25,819 nucleotides of DNA from Prolixibacteraceae bacterium (GCA_003516705.1 DPCJ01000174.1:1-25819); one strand, 5' to 3'; shown: positions 16,422 through 23,530, counted from the first letter of the stretch. Program-made: numbers and translations. The notes: generated by a model from the letters alone, not told the origin.

Positions 16422-16429
16422 CAAAATTA
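16422..16429 (-). promoter_or_regulatory. -7 element for the RluA-type gene
   Basis: The minus strand reads TAATTTTG, an exact TAnnTTTG match, giving a leader of roughly 10 nt. The -33 box is unclear. Confidence 0.4.
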
Positions 16430-16499
16430 GCAATTTACAGCGTCTTGAATATAAAAAAACAGAAATCGCAATCACTGTTGTCTGGTTAAAAACAAGAAG

Positions 16500-16660
16500 A
16501 ATAATGTCGCTACTACGTTGCTTTACTGAATCATTATAATTCATTGACTACCATAATATCGCGACGCTGTCGCTTTTATAAAAGCAGCATAGCTGCGACA
16601 ATATGGTAGAAAATCAGAGAAAAGTAAAATCAAAGCCCCATCAGGGCGACACATTAGTGT
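16500..16660. repeat. Cluster of four REP-like hairpin units
   Basis: This fills most of the 328-nt gap 16406-16733. Each unit is a 13-nt hairpin with 5-nt arms and a 3-nt loop, plus a tail resembling GAYATTATGGTAG. Unit A (minus): tail 16500-16508, hairpin GCTAC-TAC-GTTGC 16509-16521. Unit B (minus): tail 16548-16560, hairpin GCGAC-GCT-GTCGC 16561-16573. Unit C (plus): hairpin GCAGC-ATA-GCTGC 16584-16596, tail 16597-16609. Unit D (plus): hairpin GCCCC-ATC-AGGGC 16635-16647, tail 16648-16660. B and C face each other around GCTTTTA/TAAAAGC and form a 62-nt imperfect palindrome (23 of 31 positions match). Stem sequences differ between units while pairing is kept (5 of 5 in B and C, 4 of 5 in A and D). 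No transposase or gene is seen here; 16661-16733 shows nothing further. Confidence 0.7.
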
Positions 16661-16733
16661 ATATATTGACATTACATGATCGTAAATGGATTGAATATTT
16701 TTTTACCGGACACCAATGAATCTTAATAGTAAA

Positions 16734-17414
16734 TCAGTTGAGTACAGTCGATTTTTGAAGATAATTTTTATCGGGCGAATAGATAAACAATAACGAACCG
16801 TTTTTGATGGTTTCTGCCACAGGTTTAATAACATCTGGCGGCAACGACGGACATCCGTAACTACGACCCAAACGTCCGGTTTTTTTTATGAAATCCTCGG
16901 TGGCATAATCGGCACCATGTATAATAATTTCACGTTCGCGCGCTTTATCGTTGATGCCTTGTTCAAGGCCTTTTAGTAAAAGTGAAAGCCCGACTTTTGA
17001 ACCGATTGACATATTTTCGGTAAGATAAAACCCGAGGCTGCTTTGGAATGTGCCCGGAATATTCGAAAACCGTTGTGCAAATTCGTCGCCTGTATTTTTT
17101 CCGTGGGCAACATACGTATTAAAAAGCAGCACTTTTTTATACAGGTCAATTACATACATCCGCTTTTTTTTACTTGATTGTGAAAAATCGATGATGGTAA
17201 GCACAGTTTGATTTAATAGTTTTCCCTCCTTTTTCATTCGTTCGAAACCACGCAGTGCAAAGCGAAAAGCATCGTTCGAAAGCCCCATTTCACCCAAATG
17301 CAAAGTGGAGTAAACTTTTTCATTTTCATCTACTTCCGGAATTATTTCGGGCCCTGCCCTATCAATTACAGGCAGCAATAGTAAAACAAATATAAATACA
17401 AGTAATTTTCTCAC
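16734..17414 (-). CDS. Murein L,D-transpeptidase catalytic-domain protein (YkuD_2-like)
   Basis: This 226-aa exported protein has a signal peptide (about 1-20: charged MRK, hydrophobic LLVFIFVLLLLP, cut near RAG). The mature part matches the YkuD_2-type family: a helical region (GLSNDAFRFALRGFERM), ILYxIDF-like strand VLTIIDFSQSS, THGKNTG-like AHGKNTGDEFA (103-113), a histidine at H166 in IIIHGADY and the catalytic cysteine C188 in LGRSYGCPSLPP. It likely acts on peptidoglycan stem peptides in the periplasm, as a transpeptidase or related cysteine enzyme. The start codon is GTG, chosen because it gives the full signal peptide; a -7 element ends only 4 nt upstream, which is odd (see findings). 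It is divergent from the NlpC/P60 gene across 17415-17616. Confidence 0.85.
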   Translation of the reverse strand: MRKLLVFIFVLLLLPVIDRAGPEIIPEVDENEKVYSTLHLGEMGLSNDAFRFALRGFERMKKEGKLLNQTVLTIIDFSQSSKKKRMYVIDLYKKVLLFNTYVAHGKNTGDEFAQRFSNIPGTFQSSLGFYLTENMSIGSKVGLSLLLKGLEQGINDKAREREIIIHGADYATEDFIKKTGRLGRSYGCPSLPPDVIKPVAETIKNGSLLFIYSPDKNYLQKSTVLN

Positions 17415-17418
17415 AGGG

Positions 17419-17426
17419 CAAAAGTA
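17419..17426 (-). promoter_or_regulatory. Candidate -7 element very close to a GTG start
   Basis: The minus strand reads TACTTTTG, an exact TAnnTTTG match, but only 4 nt separate it from the GTG at 17414. A transcript from it would be leaderless or nearly so, so either the start or the promoter call may be wrong. Confidence 0.3.
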
Positions 17427-17568
17427 TGTTTTCCAAATGTTAATCGTGTAAACGGGTCTTAAACGAAATGTTAATGTTTCGGAAGAAATACTAAATCGCG
17501 GAAAGCCTGGTCAATTATCGATAAAAAATTGATTTTCAATTTTTTAACAAACATTCGCACCATCTGAT

Positions 17569-17598
17569 TTTGACATTAAAAAAATTGACACTACTTTG
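17569..17598 (+). promoter_or_regulatory. Promoter of the NlpC/P60 gene
   Basis: TTTG (17569-17572) is followed after 19 nt by TACTTTG (17592-17598), a one-base-shorter form of TAnnTTTG. The predicted transcription start near 17604 lies 13 nt before the ATG at 17617. The element overlaps an in-frame TTG at 17596, which argues against that codon as the start. Confidence 0.5.
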
Positions 17599-17616
17599 CG
17601 GGTTCAAGTTTTACGA

Positions 17617-18132
17617 ATGCAAAAAATATTTCTGATTATATTCCTGCTCATTTTTGCTGTTCTGCCCGAGAACGCTGTTGGTCAACCTTCGGCCATAAAG
17701 AAGCAGCAAAACAACAAAATTCCTGAATCCGAAATAAGGGAAACCCTTATAACTTTTGCCAAAGGATTTCTCGGTGTCCCCTACCTGTATGCAAGTGCTG
17801 CGCCCGAAAAAGGTTTTGATTGTTCAGGTTTTGTCCACTTTGTTTTTAAAAACTTCAACATCAATGTACCACACAGTTCGAGAGGGTTTCAGTATCTCGG
17901 AAAACTTGTTCAACCGGAAGAATTTAAAGTGGGCGATGTTCTGGTTTTTTATGGTTACCGCAACACAACACAAATTGGTCATGTAGGTATAATTTGTGAG
18001 GCCGACGGATTGAATTCGAAATTCATCCATTCTTCGTCAGGCAAAACAAAAGGTGTTATTATCAGCAAACTAAATTCAGAAATGTACTCCCGCAGGTTTT
18101 ACCAGTGTGTTGATATTATCAGCGAAAAATAA
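17617..18132 (+). CDS. NlpC/P60 (C40) peptidoglycan endopeptidase
   Basis: This 171-aa exported cysteine peptidase cleaves within peptidoglycan stem peptides. It has a signal peptide (about 1-22, cut near AVGQ) and one NlpC/P60 domain with catalytic C69 in KGFDCSGFV, H122 in IGHVGI and a third polar residue, H138, in FIHSSSG. LGVPYLYAS and FKVGDVLVFY are further family motifs. The ATG at 17617 is used because the longer TTG start at 17596 would fall inside the promoter. It lies between two L,D-transpeptidase-type genes on the opposite strand, a cell-wall remodelling setting. Its end is only 11 nt from the end of the convergent gene, with no terminator between them. Confidence 0.93.
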   Translation: MQKIFLIIFLLIFAVLPENAVGQPSAIKKQQNNKIPESEIRETLITFAKGFLGVPYLYASAAPEKGFDCSGFVHFVFKNFNINVPHSSRGFQYLGKLVQPEEFKVGDVLVFYGYRNTTQIGHVGIICEADGLNSKFIHSSSGKTKGVIISKLNSEMYSRRFYQCVDIISEK

Positions 18133-18143
18133 TCTGTTACTTT

Positions 18144-19751
18144 TTATTCCTCTGTCGAATCTTCGAAACCTAACAAAACATCGTAAAGACGATCATCACG
18201 TTTATAAATATCTTCATAAAAGTAAAACTCGCCTAAGTCGTTTACCCAGGCTGTAAAATAACCGATATGCACAGGTATTTTCTTTTTCAGCGACACCCAT
18301 TTTTCAGTTTTGGCATTCATTGCAGCATCAATTTTTTCAGGTGTCCAATCCGGATCGCTTTTCAGTACTTCAATGGCTAAATCGCGCGGTTTACCTACTC
18401 TAACACAACCATGACTAAAAGCACGGTTATCTTTCCCGTAAAGGTTTTTTACCGGAGAATCGTGCAAATAAATATTATTCGAATTGGGGAAAATGAACTT
18501 CACTTTTCCCAGAGAGTTGCTCCTTCCCGGTTTCTGACGAACCTGACCCTCGTTCCACTCCATATTGTGTTTGGCCAGGTAGTTTTTGTCCTTTTTAATA
18601 CCCGGCAGAATCTCACTTTCGAGAATACTTGGCGGTACATTCCAGTAGGGACTGAAAACTACAAAACTCATGTTTCCACTGAAAACTACTGTTTTCGACA
18701 TGCTTTTACCAACAACTACGGGTGATTCATAAACTCTTTGACCGTCACGATTAAAGAACATGGTATATGAAGGGATATTCACAAAAATGTACTCGCTGGC
18801 ATTGGCAAAATCGGGTGAAACCCAGCGCCAGCGCTCCATGTTCACCACTATCTTTTTAATATGTTCACTTACCGGAACATTCATCAGTTTAATCAGTTGG
18901 GGAGTTATGGTTTTTGTTTCTTTTCTACCATTTCTTAACTGATATTTATTTACCCCAATCAAAAGTTCTTCATCGAATTTATTGCTACCGCTGTTTTGGG
19001 CAATATCGCCTGTTTTACTCAATCGTTCCCTAATCTGAACGATAGCTATTGCTGTGTCGCCCAATTTGTAAGCTTTTATTTTCGGGTCGATAGAAATGGT
19101 ATCCCACCCGCCCGATTTCTGAATTTCACGATAATGTTTCAGCACATCGCGTAATTTGTAATACTGGCTGAATAGAACTGAATCGTTGCGGGCCAGAAGA
19201 TCGGTATTGATAAACATCGAATCGAGTACATTTTCATATGATACCTGCTTTTTAGGCAGTAGCCATTCCAAAGCGGCAACTGTTTTGTCGTCAACACCCC
19301 GGTAAACCTTTTCAGCATAAAACAAAAACATATTTGTAATCATGATTTCGGTTTCGGCTTGCGAAAGTTTGTTTTCCATGTCGCTTTCAAAAATATCGTC
19401 TATTTCGTTCATGTATGGAAATGTGTGGTAAACACCTTCGCTGGCGATTCCTTTCACTTTACTGAAAAGTGAATTTGCAAACTCCACCACCCCGTTTTCA
19501 TCAAACCAGATGTGATGATAACGTTGCTCCTGATAAATCTTTACAATATTGCCTCTGTATCCATTTAATAAGGGAAATTTCACAAAAAATGAATCTACTG
19601 CAATACTATCAAACGATGCATGGTGCAGGCGGTTGATGGTTCCCTGCAAATCGGTATTTAAAACCGGTGCCGGCAACTTTGTTTTCTGATTACATGAAAC
19701 TGCCGCAAGCCAAACAGTAAAAACGATTAAAACCGGGTATAATTTCTTCAT
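18144..19751 (-). CDS. L,D-transpeptidase lipoprotein, YcbB/LdtD-like
   Basis: This 535-aa enzyme forms 3-3 crosslinks in peptidoglycan or attaches proteins to it. It has a lipoprotein signal with lipobox AAVSC (C20). The N-terminal half (about 60-220) is the helical scaffold region seen in YcbB-like enzymes. A peptidoglycan-binding-like helical segment covers about 225-292 (AIVQIRERLSKTG). The YkuD catalytic domain covers about 318-500, with H430 in NIYLHDSP and the active-site motif SHGCVRVGKP (446-455; C449). The length is typical of the YcbB group. A -7 element lies 24 nt upstream, so it has its own promoter despite the PliI-type gene 68 nt upstream on the same strand. All catalytic residues look intact. 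Confidence 0.93.
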   Translation of the reverse strand: MKKLYPVLIVFTVWLAAVSCNQKTKLPAPVLNTDLQGTINRLHHASFDSIAVDSFFVKFPLLNGYRGNIVKIYQEQRYHHIWFDENGVVEFANSLFSKVKGIASEGVYHTFPYMNEIDDIFESDMENKLSQAETEIMITNMFLFYAEKVYRGVDDKTVAALEWLLPKKQVSYENVLDSMFINTDLLARNDSVLFSQYYKLRDVLKHYREIQKSGGWDTISIDPKIKAYKLGDTAIAIVQIRERLSKTGDIAQNSGSNKFDEELLIGVNKYQLRNGRKETKTITPQLIKLMNVPVSEHIKKIVVNMERWRWVSPDFANASEYIFVNIPSYTMFFNRDGQRVYESPVVVGKSMSKTVVFSGNMSFVVFSPYWNVPPSILESEILPGIKKDKNYLAKHNMEWNEGQVRQKPGRSNSLGKVKFIFPNSNNIYLHDSPVKNLYGKDNRAFSHGCVRVGKPRDLAIEVLKSDPDWTPEKIDAAMNAKTEKWVSLKKKIPVHIGYFTAWVNDLGEFYFYEDIYKRDDRLYDVLLGFEDSTEE

Positions 19752-19775
19752 AACTGAAAATCAAATTGTTTTGGG

Positions 19776-19783
19776 CAAATGTA
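19776..19783 (-). promoter_or_regulatory. -7 element for the YcbB-like gene
   Basis: The minus strand reads TACATTTG, an exact TAnnTTTG match; the predicted leader is about 18 nt. The -33 region has no clear TTTG. Confidence 0.45.
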
Positions 19784-19819
19784 GTTCTGTTTTTTAACCG
19801 AATTGCTGTAATGGAAAGT

Positions 19820-20776
19820 TTAATATTCAACAATCTTATCGACAATAAGTTGTCGCATTGCCTCACCATTAACAAGTTTATACTGAATCTGACGCATTCC
19901 TCCGGTTGGGCTGGCATTTGAATCACCGGTGTTATAAACCGGAAAATGCTGATTTAAAGTGTTCGCCACAATAGCAAACTCATCGTGCCCCATGTATCCT
20001 TCGCTGGCTTCTTTGTTTTCCGCAATTTCAGGCATATTAATCCGGCTCATCGACTTACCGTTGTTCACCGAATACCCGATGACTGAACCATAACTTCCGC
20101 TGCCGTCAGATTGCAGATAAACCAGTACTTCAGGAAAACCATCAGCATTTAAATCGCCAGCCTCGGCATTTACAACTGCGCCATCAACCTGGTGTTCCAC
20201 CAAAGTATTATCTGTTTCAAGTCCTGTTGGCTGAATGGTAAGCTTATTACCAAAAACTTCAATCAGAAAAAAATATTCGCCATAATTCAGGTTTTTTCTG
20301 AATAGGGCTTTATCAATTTGAGCAGTATCAAGCGGTTCAGCAGTTTTGTGATAAACCCCGGCCAGGCTTGCACCACCTGAGCAAAAATAACCCAGCATTT
20401 CGTTGTCCTCATCTGTTTCGCCCGATATTATAAGGCTGTCAGCTTCGAAAGTAAAATACACGCCAAAACCTTCAACAGTGGCATTAAAAACATTACCCGG
20501 TTCAATTTTATAAGCCGTTGCATCAAAAGTACAGGTGGGTTTCTTTAAATCGGCTCTTGACCGAATTGAAATTTGCAGCATACTGTCGCTAAGTTCAATC
20601 ACTTTTACTGCCATCCAATCGTAACCTTCGTTTCGAATCTGGTAATCGCTTGTTACATAATTACCAGCAACAGCAATGTTATTTGCTTCCTGAACTGCGG
20701 GAACCTGTTTAGAGTTAGTTTTGCATGCAACAACTGTAGCAATAAGTATAAAAGCCGTAATAATATTCTTCAACAT
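19820..20776 (-). CDS. Lipoprotein with PliI-type lysozyme-inhibitor domain
   Basis: This 318-aa predicted lipoprotein starts at the ATG at 20776, which places the signal MLKNIITAFILIATVVAC with lipobox cysteine C18 at the very N-terminus; a frame 16 residues longer from 20824 would bury it. Two parts are visible. Residues about 35-150 form a beta-rich domain (YDWMAVKVIEL, SRADLKKPTCTFDA, YFCSGGASLAGVYHK) with cysteines C82 and C132 that may form a disulfide. Residues about 165-318 resemble PliI, an inhibitor of I-type lysozymes: GDLNADGFPEVLVY, SDGSGSYGSVIGYS (about 223-236), EGYMGHDEFAIV and GGMRQIQYKL. It sits next to L,D-transpeptidase genes, fitting protection or control of peptidoglycan hydrolysis. 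PliI assignment is from remembered family motifs; inhibition of any specific enzyme is inference. Confidence 0.75.
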   Translation of the reverse strand: MLKNIITAFILIATVVACKTNSKQVPAVQEANNIAVAGNYVTSDYQIRNEGYDWMAVKVIELSDSMLQISIRSRADLKKPTCTFDATAYKIEPGNVFNATVEGFGVYFTFEADSLIISGETDEDNEMLGYFCSGGASLAGVYHKTAEPLDTAQIDKALFRKNLNYGEYFFLIEVFGNKLTIQPTGLETDNTLVEHQVDGAVVNAEAGDLNADGFPEVLVYLQSDGSGSYGSVIGYSVNNGKSMSRINMPEIAENKEASEGYMGHDEFAIVANTLNQHFPVYNTGDSNASPTGGMRQIQYKLVNGEAMRQLIVDKIVEY

Positions 20777-20828
20777 TTTTTTTAAATTGAAATTCTGTTT
20801 AACAACTAAATAGCAGCGAACCAAATAC

Positions 20829-21359
20829 TCAATCGTTCAGTAATTTAACATAGCGGTGTTCATTGTAAATTTTGCCCTTTTTAATAATAGCTTTTTCGAA
20901 AACAGCCTCCTGTTTAAAACCGCATTTTTCGAGTACCCGCATCGATGCCGGATTAAACTCAAAAATCCCTGCGTGAATACGAATGATATCGAGGTTTTTA
21001 AAACCATAATCACAAATCAGTTTTACGGCCTCTGTCATTATTCCCTTGTTCCAGTAGGGTTCACCCAAAAAGTAGCCAATCTCGGCCGAAAGCCTGTAAA
21101 CATCGGCGGCTTTGTGCAGACCAATATTTCCGGCATATTCGCCCTTGTATTCGATGGCAAAAATCTGTTGCAGCTCCTGCACAGCAAAGGTTTGAATAAA
21201 TTTCTCGGCATCGGCAAGGGTGTAAGGATTTGGAAAACCATCGCGCAGGTTTATAGCAACTTTCGGATTGTTTGCAAGCTCTGCAAGCCTGTATTTATCA
21301 TCGGGAGTTAACGGGCGAAGTTTCAGATTTTCATTGCTGATAATCATAATTTGTGGCAT
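20829..21359 (-). CDS. GNAT N-acetyltransferase, RimJ/RimL-type
   Basis: This 176-aa acetyl-CoA-dependent acetyltransferase belongs to the Acetyltransf_3 group. NLKLRPLTPDD (11-21) opens the fold, AEIGYFLGEPYWNKGIMTEA (92-111) holds the acetyl-CoA-binding turn WNKGIMTEA, and NPASMRVLEKCGF (136-148) is the C-terminal signature. The group acetylates protein N-termini, antibiotics or small amines; the substrate is unknown here. The second methionine (residue 5) is an alternative start. A -7 element lies 26 nt upstream, and the PliI-type gene follows 52 nt downstream, so the two may share a transcript. Confidence 0.88.
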   Translation of the reverse strand: MPQIMIISNENLKLRPLTPDDKYRLAELANNPKVAINLRDGFPNPYTLADAEKFIQTFAVQELQQIFAIEYKGEYAGNIGLHKAADVYRLSAEIGYFLGEPYWNKGIMTEAVKLICDYGFKNLDIIRIHAGIFEFNPASMRVLEKCGFKQEAVFEKAIIKKGKIYNEHRYVKLLND

Positions 21360-21385
21360 TTGTCTGAATCAGTTTTTAAGCGTTT

Positions 21386-21393
21386 CAAAAGTA
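21386..21393 (-). promoter_or_regulatory. -7 element for the RimJ/RimL-type gene
   Basis: The minus strand reads TACTTTTG, an exact TAnnTTTG match, with a leader of about 20 nt predicted. The -33 box is unclear. Confidence 0.4.
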
Positions 21394-21413
21394 CGAATAA
21401 CAAACGAAAAAGC

Positions 21414-21953
21414 TCACTGTGCCTGCTCAACCCCGTACACTTTTTTTCTTATCAACTGAATGATTGAATCAAGTTCGTCAACCGGAATATCAACATTTGT
21501 GCTCATCAGCTTTAATTCAACTTCGGGTTTATTACTACCATACGAAGGCTGAATATAAGTACGGTTGAGTTTGTGAAACCCATTTCGTTCGTAAAACCTT
21601 ATTCTTCGATTGCTGATTTCATCCGATGGAAGTTCGGTTTCGAGAATTACGTTTTTTTGAAATTGAGTCCTGATTACAGAAAGCGTCTTCTCTCCTATTC
21701 TCAGTCCGCGTAACCCGGGTTCAATGGCAAAGTGTTCAATAAAAACAAAATTGGAAAATTCCCATATTATGCAGAATCCTGCCAATGTTCCGCTTTCAGT
21801 AATAAGCTGAAAAATAAAGCAATCATCATCAGCCAACAACAATTTCAGTTCATCAAATTCTCTTCTTTCTTTTGCCGGAAAAGCTGAAATATAAAGTTCC
21901 CGAATGTATTCGAGCTGTTGAGGTTCTGCTATTTTTTTTAATTCGATTTGCAT
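21414..21953 (-). CDS. GNAT-family N-acetyltransferase
   Basis: This 179-aa protein is a single GNAT domain. The acetyl-CoA loop is PGLRGLRIGEKTL (79-91, with R82-G87 in the RxxxxG position), preceded by the strand FVFIEHFAIEP and followed by NRRIRFYERNGFHKL, the usual tail of the fold. The substrate is unknown. The ATG at 21953 is chosen because it follows the ZIP transporter stop by 1 nt (TAA-A-ATG); a longer frame from 22010 would overlap the transporter by more than 50 nt. Translational coupling with the metal transporter suggests co-expression rather than a shared reaction. Confidence 0.85.
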   Translation of the reverse strand: MQIELKKIAEPQQLEYIRELYISAFPAKERREFDELKLLLADDDCFIFQLITESGTLAGFCIIWEFSNFVFIEHFAIEPGLRGLRIGEKTLSVIRTQFQKNVILETELPSDEISNRRIRFYERNGFHKLNRTYIQPSYGSNKPEVELKLMSTNVDIPVDELDSIIQLIRKKVYGVEQAQ

Positions 21954-21954
21954 T

Positions 21955-22767
21955 TTAATGGTCGTGATCATGGTCATGCTGTTCCGTCGGATGGTCGTCG
22001 CCATCGGCATGTTGGTGGCTGTGGTTTAAACTGATGAAAAACATCAGCACAATTCCTGTAACAATTGCAGCAAGCTGAATCAGGCTTTTCCTGACCGAAG
22101 ATTCGCGGTGAAGCTCTGGAATCAGGTCGCTGCCGGCAAGATAAATAAAGCCACCCGCCGCGAATGGAAGAATATAAGGCACAATATTTTCGGTGAACGA
22201 GCCCAGCATTACCGTAAAAACAGCACCCAAAATAGCAGCACAGGCAGCTATAAAATTCAGAAACAGGGCCTTCTTACGCGAAAAACCGGCGTGCAGTAAA
22301 ACCCCGAAATCACTGATTTCCTGTGGTATTTCATGAACAACCACCGCAAGTGTGGTTGCAATACCAACACCGGGCGAAGCCATCCATGCAGCAGCAATTA
22401 AAACGCCATCAGTAAAATTATGCAGACTGTCGGTAATCAGGCTGATGTAACCAAGAGGCGCTGCTTCGTGGTTGTGCGAAACATTATGACAGTGGTGCCA
22501 GTGAATAAATTTTTCGAGCACAAACATGATAATCAGCCCCGAAACTATCAATAATCCAATCAGCTGCGGATTCCCAATCAATACAAAAGACTCGGGGATG
22601 AGCATAAAAAACGTATTGCCAAAGAGCGCTCCCACAGCAAAACTCACAAGAATAAAAACAACTTTTTTTAACATTCTGGCTTTCATCGCCAATAATAAAA
22701 TCCCCGAGAACGAAAGCAAACTAACCAGCAAAGTGCTGCCAACTGCTCCAATCCAAACATTATCCAT
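21955..22767 (-). CDS. ZIP-family divalent metal transporter
   Basis: This 270-aa inner-membrane protein has about eight hydrophobic segments and probably moves zinc or another divalent metal. The signature metal-binding helices are present: LHNFTDGVLIAAAW (115-128; H116, N117, D120) and VVHEIPQEISDFGVLL (143-158; H145, E146, E150). A short histidine-rich loop (HWHHCHNVSHNH, 89-100) lies between helices three and four, and the C-terminus is also rich in His and Asp (HSHQHADGDDHP, then HDHDHDH). It is the second gene of a probable operon, 42 nt after a Fur/Zur-type regulator gene and 1 nt before a GNAT gene. ZIP proteins usually import metal; bacterial members of this subgroup can be broad in specificity, so zinc is an inference. 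Confidence 0.92.
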   Translation of the reverse strand: MDNVWIGAVGSTLLVSLLSFSGILLLAMKARMLKKVVFILVSFAVGALFGNTFFMLIPESFVLIGNPQLIGLLIVSGLIIMFVLEKFIHWHHCHNVSHNHEAAPLGYISLITDSLHNFTDGVLIAAAWMASPGVGIATTLAVVVHEIPQEISDFGVLLHAGFSRKKALFLNFIAACAAILGAVFTVMLGSFTENIVPYILPFAAGGFIYLAGSDLIPELHRESSVRKSLIQLAAIVTGIVLMFFISLNHSHQHADGDDHPTEQHDHDHDH

Positions 22768-22809
22768 TTTCCGTTTCTTTAATTATATTTCAATTCCGAT
22801 GCTAACGCG

Positions 22810-23217
22810 CTATTTAACCAGATTACAATGGCTGCAAAAACCTTTCACAATCAGTTCAGTTTCCACCTCTTTGTAACCTGTTGGCAATTCAGGGGTTTTT
22901 ATATCATTTCCATCGAGGCATTTAACCATGCCACACTGGTTACAATAAAAATGAACGTGGTGGCTTTTGTGCATACCACTCTCCGAAAGCGCGTATTTCA
23001 CCAAATGGTTGTCAACCACAATTTTGTGAATGATTCCGTTTTCGATGAGCGTTTTAAAAGTTCTGTAAAACGTGGTGCGGTCGTAAGTTCCATCCACTTT
23101 GCTTTTAATTTCCTCTTCCGAAACGGCTGTTCCGGCGCCCAACATAGCCCCGATGATGCTTTGCCGGCAACTGGTCCGAACCAGGTTATGCTTTTGAAGT
23201 ATTTCGCGTGTATCCAT
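22810..23217 (-). CDS. Fur-family metalloregulator, probably Zur-like
   Basis: This 135-aa repressor has a winged helix (about 10-80: SCRQSIIGAML, SEEEIKSKV, DRTTFYRTFKTLIENGIIHKI) and a dimerisation and metal domain with SHHVHFYCNQC (85-95), giving H86, H87, H89, C92 and C95, and a second pair C128/C131 in FCSHC. The two CxxC pairs are the structural zinc site of Fur-type proteins. It precedes a ZIP transporter gene by 42 nt on the same strand, so zinc-responsive control (Zur) is more likely than iron (Fur). A palindrome over its -7 element suggests autoregulation. Metal identity is not proven by the sequence. Confidence 0.9.
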   Translation of the reverse strand: MDTREILQKHNLVRTSCRQSIIGAMLGAGTAVSEEEIKSKVDGTYDRTTFYRTFKTLIENGIIHKIVVDNHLVKYALSESGMHKSHHVHFYCNQCGMVKCLDGNDIKTPELPTGYKEVETELIVKGFCSHCNLVK

Positions 23218-23248
23218 TTTTGCAACAAATTACCAAATGCAACAATGC

Positions 23249-23268
23249 TGCAAAGATATTGTTTTGCA
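23249..23268 (-). promoter_or_regulatory. Candidate Zur/Fur operator overlapping the operon's -7 element
   Basis: TGCAAA-N8-TTTGCA is a palindrome with perfect 6-bp arms. On the minus strand the -7 element TATCTTTG (23251-23258) lies within it, so a bound repressor would block transcription of the Fur-type/ZIP/GNAT operon. The predicted transcription start is near 23245, 28 nt before the ATG at 23217. Direct repeats TGCAACAA at 23221-23228 and 23238-23245 lie just downstream. The intergenic region 23218-23530 (313 nt) otherwise holds the phosphofructokinase upstream signals. Confidence 0.5.
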
Positions 23269-23335
23269 CAACAGAAATTCAGGAAAGAAAAAGACTTTTG
23301 AATTTGGAAACCTAACTTTAGATGAAGTTGCATAA

Positions 23336-23373
23336 CTACAACAGCGCGGTTGTAGAATTATATTGTATTTTTG
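23336..23373 (+). promoter_or_regulatory. Palindrome and -7 element upstream of the phosphofructokinase gene
   Basis: CTACAAC (23336-23342) and GTTGTAG (23349-23355) are perfect 7-bp arms around AGCGCG. TATTTTTG (23366-23373) matches the -7 consensus. The palindrome covers where the -33 box should be, and no TTTG is present there, so an activator or repressor site is plausible. The leader would be about 150 nt and contains a small hairpin (TTTTCA 23464-23469, TGAAAA 23473-23478). Confidence 0.4.
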
Positions 23374-23530
23374 GGAAAACGATATTAAACCCGGAAAATG
23401 TGTCATCGAAACGATAAAAAGTCTTTCCCGTTTTTGAATTACTGATGTTGTTGATGGCACTCATTTTCATCCTGAAAAATTGATAGACAGTTAAACTGTG
23501 CCACACGAAATATTGAAAAATAAAGAAACC

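Noticed and set aside
16548..16609. Simple Rho-independent terminator for the YkuD_2-like gene
   Set aside because: There is no T run after the stem, and the structure is better explained as two facing REP-like units, though some effect on transcript ends remains possible.
17596..17616. TTG start for the NlpC/P60 protein
   Set aside because: It overlaps the predicted -7 element and precedes a normal signal peptide beginning at the ATG at 17617.
20777..20824. Longer N-terminus for the PliI-type lipoprotein
   Set aside because: It would place 16 residues before a complete lipoprotein signal peptide.
21954..22010. Longer N-terminus for the GNAT protein after the ZIP gene
   Set aside because: It would run inside the transporter's histidine-rich C-terminal coding region; the ATG 1 nt after the stop is simpler.
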